Source: Carnobacterium_A antarcticum (GTDB lineage Bacteria > Bacillota > Bacilli > Lactobacillales > Carnobacteriaceae). From it: DNA of 64,000 nucleotides. Shown piece by piece: positions 26,860 to 35,503 of the stretch. Position 1 is the first letter of the stretch; each line of letters starts with the position of its first letter. The position numbers and the translations under genes are program-made. The DNA is taken from assembly GCF_042658365.1 (NCBI RefSeq), contig NZ_JBHSQC010000002.1; one strand, 5' to 3'. The notes under the pieces are model-generated. The model saw only the letters and a program-made list of their open reading frames with translations, was not told the origin of the DNA and ran no database searches.

Positions 26860-27828
26860 TTATTTTTTTCTGTCTAATAAAACTGCGATGATGATGACGA
26901 TACCTTTGACGATTTGTTGATAAAAACTAGATACACCTAATAAATTCAATCCATTGTTCAAGGTTCCCATGATCAAGGCCCCGATCAACGTCCCAACTAT
27001 TCTTCCACGACCGCCAGAAAGACTGGTTCCGCCTAAGACAACCGAAGCGATCGCATCCATTTCATACGATTGTCCTGCAGTTGGCTGTGCTGAATTTAAT
27101 CTAGATGTGATGATGATTCCAGCAATCGACGCCATCATACCTGAGATAGCATAAATAGCTATTTTGATTCGATCGCTTTTTATTCCAGCGATAAATGCTG
27201 CTTTTTCATTCCCTCCTATCGCAAATGTTTTTCTACCAAAGGTCATTTTGTGTAATAGAATATACAAAATGATGAAACAGATGGCCATTAAAATGACCGG
27301 AAATGGAATACCGAATAAATAACCGCGTCCGACAAATTTAAAGATGAAACTATCGCCAATCCCTGTGATTGGGTTTCCATCTGTGAAAACTAAGGTCGCC
27401 CCTCGGAAAATCGTCATTGTTGCTAATGTTGCAATAAATGGAGCCATTTTCCCTTTCGTGATCAGCAATCCATTAAACCCGCCTAACAAGCCGCCAACGA
27501 CAACCGCTAATACCATGGCCAAAAATGGATCTAAGCCAGCAACGATACTGCCTGCCATCAAAGCACTGCTTAAAGCTAGTGTTGATCCAACGGACAAATC
27601 GATTCCGCCTGTTAAGATGACAAACGTCATCCCGAAAGCGATCAAGGCATTTGTTGAAACTTGTCTTAATAGGTTAAGCAAGTTGTTCGGAGACACAAAA
27701 CCAGGGTTGAGAATCGTTACAAAAAAGATCAAAACGATTAAGGCTAATAGTGGTCCTAGTTTTCCAATGATGTCTTTTTTCTGCATTTTTTGTTCTTCTA
27801 ATTGAACCTTCTTTAAATCTGAACTCAT
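26860..27828 (-). CDS. rbsC: Ribose ABC transporter permease
   Basis: The 322-residue inner-membrane permease has 8-10 TM segments. It carries the conserved TGGIDLSVGSTLALSSA and the cytoplasmic GGNEKAAFIAGIKSDRIKI loop, which contacts RbsA. The ATG at 27828 follows CAGGAGGG and lies one base after the rbsA stop. The frame runs to 27849, but that start would sit inside rbsA without a ribosome site. The N-terminal 25 residues are charged. Confidence 0.94.
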   Translation of the reverse strand: MSSDLKKVQLEEQKMQKKDIIGKLGPLLALIVLIFFVTILNPGFVSPNNLLNLLRQVSTNALIAFGMTFVILTGGIDLSVGSTLALSSALMAGSIVAGLDPFLAMVLAVVVGGLLGGFNGLLITKGKMAPFIATLATMTIFRGATLVFTDGNPITGIGDSFIFKFVGRGYLFGIPFPVILMAICFIILYILLHKMTFGRKTFAIGGNEKAAFIAGIKSDRIKIAIYAISGMMASIAGIIITSRLNSAQPTAGQSYEMDAIASVVLGGTSLSGGRGRIVGTLIGALIMGTLNNGLNLLGVSSFYQQIVKGIVIIIAVLLDRKK

Positions 27829-27829
27829 A

Positions 27830-29311
27830 TTAATACCCTCCTGTTGCAAGACTCATAATTTTTTCTTCTGTTGCTTCTGATTTTCCAAGCTCGCCCGCAA
27901 TGGTTCCTTCATGAACGACAATGATTCGGTCACTGACGCCTAAAACTTCGGGTAAGTCACTGGAAACCATGATAATCGCTACACCTCGATCAGCTAACTC
28001 ATTCATCAATTGATAGATTTCGCGTTTAGCTCCAACGTCCACTCCTCGGGTTGGTTCATCTAAGATAAGCACTTTTGAACCGATTCCGATCCATTTTGCT
28101 AAAACGACTTTTTGCTGGTTTCCTCCTGATAAATTGGAGACAGCTAACTCGGCGCTTTGTGCTTTAACATTTAAGCGTTTCATTAACAACTGAACAAAGT
28201 CTTTTTCTGCCGTTGTATCGATCAATCCTCTTTTTTTAAATCCATCAATGGAAGGCAATGAAATATTCTCTTTAATAGAATAATCTAAAATCAACCCTTC
28301 ATCTTTTCGATTTTCAGTTAAAAACCCAATACCTTTTTCAATGGCATTATTAGGATTTTTGATTTTAATGGTTTCATTCTCAAAAACGATATCGCCGCTG
28401 TCCAAAGTATCGATACCGAAAATAGCGCGCATAATTTCTGTCCGGCCTGAGCCCATCAACCCTGAAAAGCCAACAATCTCGCCCGCACGAACAGTGAAAG
28501 AAATGTTTTCGAAGATACCTTTTTTCGATAAGTGTTGAGTTTCAAAAATAACTTCGCCAATTTTTGACGTTTTTTCAGGATAATAATCTTCAAGGTCTCT
28601 TCCAACCATTTTCCTAACAACTTCATCAACCGTTGTATCTTTTGTCATAGTCGTATCGATGGATACCCCATCTCGCATGACCGTGATGCGGTCACTGATT
28701 TTAAATATTTCTTCCATTCTATGAGAGATGTAAATGATCGCAACACCTTTTTGTTTTAGATTCATAATGATCTTGAACAACGTTTCAATTTCTCTTTCAG
28801 TCAATGCCGCTGTCGGCTCATCCATGATCAATACTTGAGCGTTTGTCATTAAGGCTTTAGCGATTTCAATCATTTGCTGTTGGCCGACTGACAAGGTTTG
28901 AACTTCTAAGTGCAAATCCAATTGGATACCTAAGTCCTCGAAAACAGCTTTTGCCTTTTTTTCCATTTCTTTGGTGTTTAACCAGCCCAGTTTGTTTTTG
29001 ATTTCTTTGCCGATAAACAAATTTTCAACTACCGTCATCTGAGGCCAAATGTTCATTTCTTGATGGATAAAACTGACTCCGTGTTCTTCGGCTTCTTTGG
29101 GGTTTTGATAGACTGTCTCGGTTCCATCAATGATGATTTCACCAGAATCGTATGCATGTAATCCGGTTAAAATATTCATTAATGTTGATTTACCAGCCCC
29201 GTTTTCTCCCATCAATGCGTGTATTTCTCCGCCATTAAGGTCAATGTCTACCCCTCTAAGAACAGAATTTGTTCCAAAGCTTTTTGTAACGGCTTTCATT
29301 TTAACTTCCAT
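27830..29311 (-). CDS. rbsA: Ribose ABC transporter ATP-binding protein
   Basis: This tandem ATPase has two nucleotide-binding domains. Walker A GENGAGKST lies near residue 37 with its LSVGQQQ signature, and a second, degenerate P-loop GLMGSGRTE near 283 has signature LSGGNQQ. VLIMDEPTAAL and VLILDEPTRGVD are the Walker B regions. One active and one altered site is usual for RbsA. Length 493 residues, normal. Its GGAGGTCAG site follows rbsD by 12 bases. Confidence 0.95.
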   Translation of the reverse strand: MEVKMKAVTKSFGTNSVLRGVDIDLNGGEIHALMGENGAGKSTLMNILTGLHAYDSGEIIIDGTETVYQNPKEAEEHGVSFIHQEMNIWPQMTVVENLFIGKEIKNKLGWLNTKEMEKKAKAVFEDLGIQLDLHLEVQTLSVGQQQMIEIAKALMTNAQVLIMDEPTAALTEREIETLFKIIMNLKQKGVAIIYISHRMEEIFKISDRITVMRDGVSIDTTMTKDTTVDEVVRKMVGRDLEDYYPEKTSKIGEVIFETQHLSKKGIFENISFTVRAGEIVGFSGLMGSGRTEIMRAIFGIDTLDSGDIVFENETIKIKNPNNAIEKGIGFLTENRKDEGLILDYSIKENISLPSIDGFKKRGLIDTTAEKDFVQLLMKRLNVKAQSAELAVSNLSGGNQQKVVLAKWIGIGSKVLILDEPTRGVDVGAKREIYQLMNELADRGVAIIMVSSDLPEVLGVSDRIIVVHEGTIAGELGKSEATEEKIMSLATGGY

Positions 29312-29323
29312 TGATCTGACCTC

Positions 29324-29719
29324 CTAAAATAGCACTCCTGATTGTAGAATAATATTGGAATATGGAGTAGCTTCTCCAGTTCTAATAATAGCTTTAGCAT
29401 TTTTTGATAAATTTTTAAATTCTTCATGGCTGACATAGTTGAATGTTTGTGTCGGAAGTTTTTGTTGGATTTGTTCTAATTGTTTTGGATTGCCTGCTTT
29501 TATTTCATCGGCTAGCATTACTTCTTCGATGACCATTTCTTCCACTAGCAAATCCAGTACTTTCTGAAAAGCAGGATCATTTAAAGCTAAAGCCAAATCA
29601 ATCTTTTTTACTCCATCCGGAATCGGTAAACCAGCATCAGCAATAATAATTTGATCCGTATGACCTAAATCAGCTAAAACCTTATCTATCTCACTATTTA
29701 AGATTCCATTCTTTTTCAT
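29324..29719 (-). CDS. rbsD: D-ribose pyranase
   Basis: The enzyme interconverts beta-pyran and beta-furan ribose so that ribokinase can act. MKKNGILNSEIDKVLADLGHTD with the catalytic His near 20 and the C-terminal FIRTGEATPYSNIIL-like block (here AIIRTGEATPYSNIIL) are family marks. The start at 29719 gives the usual 131 residues; a GTG three codons upstream lies in the AAGGAAG site. It overlaps the end of rbsK by 26 bases, so translation is probably coupled. Confidence 0.94.
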   Translation of the reverse strand: MKKNGILNSEIDKVLADLGHTDQIIIADAGLPIPDGVKKIDLALALNDPAFQKVLDLLVEEMVIEEVMLADEIKAGNPKQLEQIQQKLPTQTFNYVSHEEFKNLSKNAKAIIRTGEATPYSNIILQSGVLF

Positions 29720-30599
29720 AAAAAGCACTTCCTTTCATTTCTTCTAAAGTTGGCATGCCGCCTTGTGCACCAAACGTTTGGATCGACAAAGCTGCTGCCA
29801 AATTTCCAAAACGGATACTAGATTCCATATCAAGTCCAGATGTCAACGCTACTCCGAAAGCTCCATTAAAGGTATCGCCTGCTCCTGTTGTATCAACAGG
29901 TTGAACAAGATAAGAAGGAATCTGTACTTCTTTTGATCCATCATTAAAGTACACCCCTTTTGATCCCATCGTGACGATCAATTTATTAGGGTGTTTTTTC
30001 AATCCTTCAGAAATGCTTAACTGCGGAAACAAAACGTTGTATTCTGATTCATTAGGAGTTAAAAAAGTTACCTTTTCAATCGTTTCTTGCTTGATTTGCT
30101 TAGCTGGTGCAGGATTATAAATGGTTTGGATGCCTTTTTGAAAACAAATATCAATTAGACTTTCAATTATTTCTAACGGCGTTTCATTTTGAAGAATCAC
30201 AACATCACTTTCTTCAATCGTTCTTGATGCGCTTATTACTTGTTCATGTGTAATCGCATCATTTGCCCCAGGAATATAAACGATGCTATTGTCACCGTCG
30301 ACTACAGTGATATGCGCTGAACCAGAAGGCAAACCTGTAACCGATTCCACATTATCCGTGTTTATTTGATTATTTTTTAAATTTGCAATGATCTCTTGTC
30401 CAAATAAATCTGTCCCAACTGTTCCTATCATACTGACTCGGCTTCCCAAACGAGCCGCCGCTACGGCTTGATTCGCCCCTTTTCCGCCAAAGGTTGTTTT
30501 GAAATCCTTGCCGGTGATCGTTTCACCGATTTCAGGTCTTTTATCAGCACTTACGACAAAATCAGTTGATAAACTTCCTACTACTGTAATTTTACTCAT
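29694..30599 (-). CDS. rbsK: Ribokinase
   Basis: This PfkB-family kinase makes ribose-5-phosphate. Signature 1 is GGKGANQAVAAARLG near residue 39. Signature 2 is DTTGAGDTFNGAFG near 245, with the catalytic Asp in GAGD. It has 301 residues. The start overlaps the rbsR stop by eight bases (ATGAGTAA) and has a GAAGGATAAAG site. Confidence 0.95.
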   Translation of the reverse strand: MSKITVVGSLSTDFVVSADKRPEIGETITGKDFKTTFGGKGANQAVAAARLGSRVSMIGTVGTDLFGQEIIANLKNNQINTDNVESVTGLPSGSAHITVVDGDNSIVYIPGANDAITHEQVISASRTIEESDVVILQNETPLEIIESLIDICFQKGIQTIYNPAPAKQIKQETIEKVTFLTPNESEYNVLFPQLSISEGLKKHPNKLIVTMGSKGVYFNDGSKEVQIPSYLVQPVDTTGAGDTFNGAFGVALTSGLDMESSIRFGNLAAALSIQTFGAQGGMPTLEEMKGSAFYEKEWNLK

Positions 30600-31575
30600 C
30601 TTTATCCTTCTTTCTCAACGATTCTCTAATTTCAAGCGTTACAGGTAACTGAACGTTTTTTTCTTTAATCGGTTTTCCTTCTATGCGAGCACAGAGTATC
30701 TCAGCGCCTTTGTAACCAATTTGATAAGCTGGTTGAGCGATGGTCGATAAACTAGGATACATCAGTTTACTGTAAGGATTGTCATCGTATCCTACTATTT
30801 GCAGTTCCTCAGGGATTTTGATCCCCTTTCTGATCGCTTCCCGCATAACGGCTAACGCATGGATATCATTCGAAGCGATAATGCTGTTCGCTTTTGGGAA
30901 TTTTTCCAATAAATGAACGGCAGCTTTTTCTGCTGACTCAAATTGAAACGATTCTGTTTCAAATAAGTGGTAGTTTATATTGTTTTCTTCTAGAACTTTG
31001 ATGCTGCCTGCTGAGCGGACTAAGGACTTTGAAATGTCTCGTGGACCAACCATCACGATCACTTCACCCGGATTTCTTTCAACAACAGCTTGTGCAGCCA
31101 AACTTCCTCCCTGATAATCATCTGAATAAACAGAATATTCTTTGTTTGAAGCAACTCTATCCAGCATAACAAAAGGCATACCTTTCATATTACGAAAGCC
31201 GCCTTCTACCGCGGATAAGACACCGGCTACATTGTTTTGAGAAAAAGTCCGTATGTATTCATTTTCTTTATCTGAGCTTTCTTGAACATTGCCTAAAATT
31301 AAGTTATACCCCATTTGATTCATTTTATCCTCTATTCCTTTAGCCACTAATGGAAAGAACGGGTTGGAGATATCTGGCAAAAGAAAACCGATTAATTTAG
31401 ATTTTTTTTGATAAAGCGAGCGGGCTACTTCATTAGGATAAAAATCTAATTCTTTAATAGCCGTTTCAACTTTCAATCGGCTTTTTTCACTGACATAACC
31501 GCTTTTATTCAAAGCTCTTGAAACCGTCGCGACGGACACACCCGCTAAGCTTGCAACATCTTTAATGGTTTTCAT
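30592..31575 (-). CDS. rbsR: LacI-family ribose operon repressor
   Basis: The LacI helix-turn-helix MKTIKDVASLAGVSVATVSRAL opens the protein (start at 31575, GTGAGGTGAACAGG site). The frame extends to 31620 but would add a non-family leader. The hinge and the ribose-type effector domain follow (FLLPDISNPFFPLVAKGIED, YDDNPYSKLMYPSLSTI). It is the first gene of the operon and probably autoregulates through the palindrome directly upstream. CcpA/HPr interaction cannot be judged. Confidence 0.93.
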   Translation of the reverse strand: MKTIKDVASLAGVSVATVSRALNKSGYVSEKSRLKVETAIKELDFYPNEVARSLYQKKSKLIGFLLPDISNPFFPLVAKGIEDKMNQMGYNLILGNVQESSDKENEYIRTFSQNNVAGVLSAVEGGFRNMKGMPFVMLDRVASNKEYSVYSDDYQGGSLAAQAVVERNPGEVIVMVGPRDISKSLVRSAGSIKVLEENNINYHLFETESFQFESAEKAAVHLLEKFPKANSIIASNDIHALAVMREAIRKGIKIPEELQIVGYDDNPYSKLMYPSLSTIAQPAYQIGYKGAEILCARIEGKPIKEKNVQLPVTLEIRESLRKKDKDE

Positions 31576-31600
31576 CCTGTTCACCTCACTGCTGTTTAGT

Positions 31601-31620
31601 ATGTGTAACCGATTACACAT
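31601..31620. promoter_or_regulatory. RbsR operator
   Basis: ATGTGTAACCGATTACACAT has perfect 8-base arms around a CCGA centre, which is the LacI-family pattern. It starts three bases downstream of the -10 element, over the expected transcription start, so binding would block initiation. Confidence 0.8.
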
Positions 31621-31622
31621 TT

Positions 31623-31660
31623 ATAATATCACCTCACCCAATAATTTGCAACCGTTATCA
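31623..31660 (-). promoter_or_regulatory. rbs promoter overlapped by a cre site
   Basis: On the minus strand TTGCAA (31646-31651) and TATTAT (31623-31628) are 17 bases apart. TGCAACCGTTATCA at 31647-31660 matches the cre consensus TGWAANCGNTNWCA at all but one fixed position and covers the -35. CcpA-mediated glucose repression of ribose use is the expected reading. Confidence 0.75.
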
Positions 31661-31826
31661 TCAATAAAATAAAAATAATTGCTATATTCTAATGATCTAT
31701 AGCTAATTCTCTCGTTTTCAGACTGGATCTTCCTTATAACATAACTTAAACACAAAATAAGTAATTGCTTTTAACCAACTATTTTTATAGTTATTAATTT
31801 TTTCTGCACAAAAAACACTTTTGCCC

Positions 31827-31854
31827 TTGCATTATATTAAAACTATATTAGAAT
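31827..31854 (+). promoter_or_regulatory. Promoter of the hydratase-like gene
   Basis: TTGCAT at 31827-31832 and TAGAAT at 31849-31854 are 16 bases apart, about 43 bases before the gene start. Confidence 0.5.
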
Positions 31855-31897
31855 AATAGTTCAGGGATTAAAATAAAATGATAAAGGTGGTTTTGAT

Positions 31898-32659
31898 ATG
31901 TCGCAAGCAGCTTTTTTAGAAACACTATATGGAGCTTACAAGAACGTTGCAGTACTGGAAAAATCCGTTTTTCCAGCAGATATTGATTTGGAGGAGGCAT
32001 ATCGAATTCAACACGCCTTCACTAAAGCAAAAAAAGAAAATAACGAAACATTGAAAGGTTATAAAATCAGTATGACCAGTCTTGAAACACAAGCTTTATT
32101 CGGTGCTAAAGAACCATTGTATGGACAAATGACGGATAAACAAATTTCTGGTACCGTTTCGCTTAGTGAGCAAATGATGAACCCTTTAGTTGAATTGGAA
32201 TTGGTCTTTGTTGTTAAAGAACCATTGACAGCTAAATCCACTGAAGAAGAAATTATTGCAAAAACTCAGGTGGCTCCTGGTTTGGAAGTACCTGATTCTC
32301 GTTTTGAAGATTGGTTTCCTAAAATGCCCAAAGAACAAGTTTGCGCTGACGGAGCTGTTGGCGGGAAAGTTGTTTTTGGAGCAGCAAAAGATTATACTTA
32401 TGCAGATTTAGACGCTATCAATGGAAAATTGATTTTGAATGGTGAAGTCCTTGATCAAGGTTCTTCATCTATTGTTATGGACCATCCCGTTAAAGCGATA
32501 AAGTGGTTATTAGAAAAATTAGGACAACATGACTTGACCCTTGAACCAGGTATGTTTGTTTCTTCTGGTACATTCGTCCTGCCGAAACCGCTAGAAGTTG
32601 GACAATATACTGGCGAATTTGAAGGTGTAGGAAATGTTCAGCTTACGGTGAATGTTTAG
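31898..32659 (+). CDS. 2-keto-4-pentenoate hydratase / FAA-hydrolase-fold protein
   Basis: The 253-residue cytoplasmic protein matches the 2-oxopent-4-enoate hydratase (MhpD-like) branch of the fumarylacetoacetate hydrolase superfamily. Family features are KGYKISMTSLETQ, a metal-binding Glu pair in NPLVELELVFVV, GLEVPDSRF and the C-terminal GMFVSSGTFVLP. No other aromatic meta-cleavage gene is nearby. It is monocistronic with its own promoter and strong terminator, between the ribose operon and the glycosidases. Some homologues are oxaloacetate or acylpyruvate enzymes, so the substrate is open. Confidence 0.8.
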   Translation: MSQAAFLETLYGAYKNVAVLEKSVFPADIDLEEAYRIQHAFTKAKKENNETLKGYKISMTSLETQALFGAKEPLYGQMTDKQISGTVSLSEQMMNPLVELELVFVVKEPLTAKSTEEEIIAKTQVAPGLEVPDSRFEDWFPKMPKEQVCADGAVGGKVVFGAAKDYTYADLDAINGKLILNGEVLDQGSSSIVMDHPVKAIKWLLEKLGQHDLTLEPGMFVSSGTFVLPKPLEVGQYTGEFEGVGNVQLTVNV

Positions 32660-32684
32660 ATTACGATTCTTAATAATATAAGTT

Positions 32685-32736
32685 AAAAAAGATCCTCCTA
32701 AGTCTGGCATCTGCCAGCTTTAGGAGGATCTTTTTA
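32685..32736. terminator. Bidirectional terminator
   Basis: AAAAAAGATCCTCCTAA pairs with TTAGGAGGATCTTTTT, with inner CTGGCA/TGCCAG pairing. It separates the converging hydratase-like and GH38 genes and is flanked by A and T runs. Confidence 0.9.
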
Positions 32737-32777
32737 GGTAATATGCTTGATTTTTTGTTCAGAAGTCTTCTTGTCTG

Positions 32778-35483
32778 TCATTCTTGTATCCATAAAGTGT
32801 TAACAATTTCATAGGGTTTAGCTGTCTCTTCTACCGTGCCTTCAATGACTTCTTCCAGTAAGTTGCATTTTTTTGAAGCATAATTTTCTATTGTCAAGAC
32901 AGCGTCTGTTTCTTTATTGGTTAAGTTGTACATCCGTGTAATGATTTCATCGCTATGTTCTTTGCGTTTGAAAGCAGTCAGTGCCATATTTTGTCCTTTC
33001 AATTCAGCATATTGATGATTAGGCGACCACTTTCCATCATGAACCGTCGTTTGGTAAGTACTAAAAGGAATTTGATAGTTGAATGCTTCATGGAACGTTC
33101 TGGTCGCCTCTTCTTTTCCATGAAAAGATAATGCGTACAGCATAGATTGTTCTCCCAAGCATTGCGCTTCTGGTGTAGCAAAATATCCCCAATCTCCTAA
33201 CTCTCCAACAGCTCTCAACAATGTGACAGCAATGGTTTGTTGATTTTGTTCTTCAATGATTTCATATTCGTTCAACCCGATCCCAGCTGCTGTTACACCG
33301 TGTTCAGCGTCTTGGACATTCACAAAAGCATGGGTATGCTGTGGGTTGGAAGGATTGATCCATGCCGGATCAACGGTATTTGGCCGTTCAACAACTTCAA
33401 AGATGCTGTCTGCATAATGAACATCAGATTGAATGCCTGTCGGGAATAACACACGCAAACGGTGGTCTTTATGCTGGTTATCAAAAGTTGTTTCGAACTT
33501 GACTTGCTGGCTATGGCGTTCTAAACGTACTTTTGTTTTTAATGTTAATGTTTTACAAGTTTTAGAGCGCCCTGCTTGACGATTTCGCATCTCAATAACG
33601 GCTTTTTGTTCTTCTTCCAATTGTTCATCCGCTGAGATCGGCACTTCTAGATGATGCGTGATCTCAATTTCGCCAAAACCGACAGTATCTTCAATAATAT
33701 TGATTTCTGCAGCTGTTCCTTTTGAGTAGATAGCTTGGTCATTCAAAGGCTGTCTGAAAATATATTCATTTCCTATATCGCCTACATCTTCAAAGTTCAA
33801 CAACTCTGCATATGTTCGATTAGTTGATTTATTCAAAACAGCCAATGTTCCGTCTTTTTGGACATCGATTTTCAAATAGCTGTTTTCCAACGTTGCGCCG
33901 TTGTTTGAAACCAGGCTCGCCTCCGTTGCCGTGACCACCACGTCTTGTTCATCAGCTTCCACTAATATAAAGCTGTTCCAAGACAATCCTTTCATCGACT
34001 CAATCGGCAGTCTAACCTCCACATAACGAGCCATAAATGGCTGACGGAACTTGTCTTTTGGCAAGTCATACCCGAATTCTGTTCCACCTTCTGTCACGAT
34101 TGCAGAAATTGTTTCGCCATCTACGGTTTTCACTACAAAGGATGGGTATTCTTTTTCTTTGAGTACTTTGTACAATTGGTCAGGTACACCGGCTGAAAAC
34201 GGCAAACGTTCAATTTCGATCCGTACTTCAGCTACGCCGGTTTTTTCTGAACCGCTCGTATTGAAAACAACAAACGGGAAACCATCCATGTTTTTAAAGC
34301 TTGCGGTATCAATGGAGCGCACTAAGTGTAATGCAGCTTCATCCGCTACATAACGGCCCACTTCATTGGCTTTCTCGAAACGTGTGACCATTTCGCGGTG
34401 GACTTCATCGACACTGCAGCCGCAGATACTGTCATGCGGGTGGTTTTGCATCAATGTTTTCCAAGCATACCGCAGCATATCATGCGGGTATTCTTCCGCT
34501 GTCTCATACGCCATCGTCGCCAAAGGTTCTGCAATGCTTTCAAGCAAACGAGAAACACGAGTATTCCATTGTTTCAAATAAACGCGAGTTGATGCTGTGT
34601 TGGCTAATGTGTACCAGCCGTCAGTTTCTTGAGAAGTCAATTCTCCTGAAACCGTATTTAAATTTTCCGGCAAATCTTGTTTTAAAGCGGTTAAATATTC
34701 TTCAAAACTTGCATGTATGAATTCGATATCCGGGTACAGTTCATTAGCAACTTTAATAGCAGTCGATAAATCTTTTTGAACCGGCTGATGATCACATCCG
34801 TTCATCATCAATACATGATCAGTCGAAGTATACAATCCTGCATCAGCTAATTTGGTTTCCCAAAATGCTTGAGCTTCCGCTTTGTCTGTCGGAATTTCAT
34901 TTCCGTTACTGTACCAATTGGCAAACAACAGGCCTAAAATTTTCGATTCATCTGGCCCTTTCCACCACATTTCTGAAAATTGCGAAGCGTATTTGTCATC
35001 ATTGACCACCACATTATTGAATCCCGTCGGCTTGACACCGCGTCCGAAAGCAGCCACATCGAAACCAGCTTGTTCCATCATTTGCGGTGTTTGGCCTGCG
35101 TTGCCGAATGTATCAGGAAAGTAACCTAATTTAACGGGTGCTCCCCATTGTTTGCTTTCGTCCATTCCGACAATAATATTGCGGACATTTGATTCACTGC
35201 TTGTTAAGAAAGCATCTTGTAAAATATAAAACGGTCCAATTTTTAGTTTCCCATTTTTAATATGTTTTTGAATCAGTTCTTTTTTATGTGGCCGAACTTG
35301 CAAGTAATCATCGATCATGATCGTTTGCCCGTCTAAATGGAAACTTTTAAACTCTGGATCCGTTTCAAACAGCTCCAGAACATCATCCATCAATTCTACT
35401 AAACGCATATGGTGCTGTTCGTATGGTAAATACCATTCACGGTCCCAATGGCTGTGAGATAAAATATAAACTTTCTTTTTCAT
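32778..35483 (-). CDS. GH38 alpha-mannosidase
   Basis: This zinc-dependent retaining alpha-mannosidase is probably alpha-1,3-specific, as the characterised streptococcal homologue is. The metal site HSHWDREWYLPYEQH lies at the N-terminus. The nucleophile Asp is in YFPDTFGNAGQTPQ near residue 138, and metal or substrate residues are in NHPHDSICGCSVDEVH near 370. No signal peptide, so it is cytosolic. Its 901 residues match the bacterial GH38 size. The start at 35483 follows AAAGGAG. It ends an operon with GH125 and GH1 genes and would trim imported high-mannose or core N-glycan fragments. Confidence 0.93.
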   Translation of the reverse strand: MKKKVYILSHSHWDREWYLPYEQHHMRLVELMDDVLELFETDPEFKSFHLDGQTIMIDDYLQVRPHKKELIQKHIKNGKLKIGPFYILQDAFLTSSESNVRNIIVGMDESKQWGAPVKLGYFPDTFGNAGQTPQMMEQAGFDVAAFGRGVKPTGFNNVVVNDDKYASQFSEMWWKGPDESKILGLLFANWYSNGNEIPTDKAEAQAFWETKLADAGLYTSTDHVLMMNGCDHQPVQKDLSTAIKVANELYPDIEFIHASFEEYLTALKQDLPENLNTVSGELTSQETDGWYTLANTASTRVYLKQWNTRVSRLLESIAEPLATMAYETAEEYPHDMLRYAWKTLMQNHPHDSICGCSVDEVHREMVTRFEKANEVGRYVADEAALHLVRSIDTASFKNMDGFPFVVFNTSGSEKTGVAEVRIEIERLPFSAGVPDQLYKVLKEKEYPSFVVKTVDGETISAIVTEGGTEFGYDLPKDKFRQPFMARYVEVRLPIESMKGLSWNSFILVEADEQDVVVTATEASLVSNNGATLENSYLKIDVQKDGTLAVLNKSTNRTYAELLNFEDVGDIGNEYIFRQPLNDQAIYSKGTAAEINIIEDTVGFGEIEITHHLEVPISADEQLEEEQKAVIEMRNRQAGRSKTCKTLTLKTKVRLERHSQQVKFETTFDNQHKDHRLRVLFPTGIQSDVHYADSIFEVVERPNTVDPAWINPSNPQHTHAFVNVQDAEHGVTAAGIGLNEYEIIEEQNQQTIAVTLLRAVGELGDWGYFATPEAQCLGEQSMLYALSFHGKEEATRTFHEAFNYQIPFSTYQTTVHDGKWSPNHQYAELKGQNMALTAFKRKEHSDEIITRMYNLTNKETDAVLTIENYASKKCNLLEEVIEGTVEETAKPYEIVNTLWIQE

Positions 35484-35503
35484 AATTAGCTCCTTTTGTT
35501 TCA

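Noticed and set aside
26580..26891. Plus-strand ORF of about 100 codons opposite rbsB
   Set aside because: It is antisense to a clear ribose-binding-protein gene and has no ribosome site.
27344..27805. Plus-strand ORF of 153 codons opposite rbsC
   Set aside because: It is a shadow of the permease gene without its own signals.
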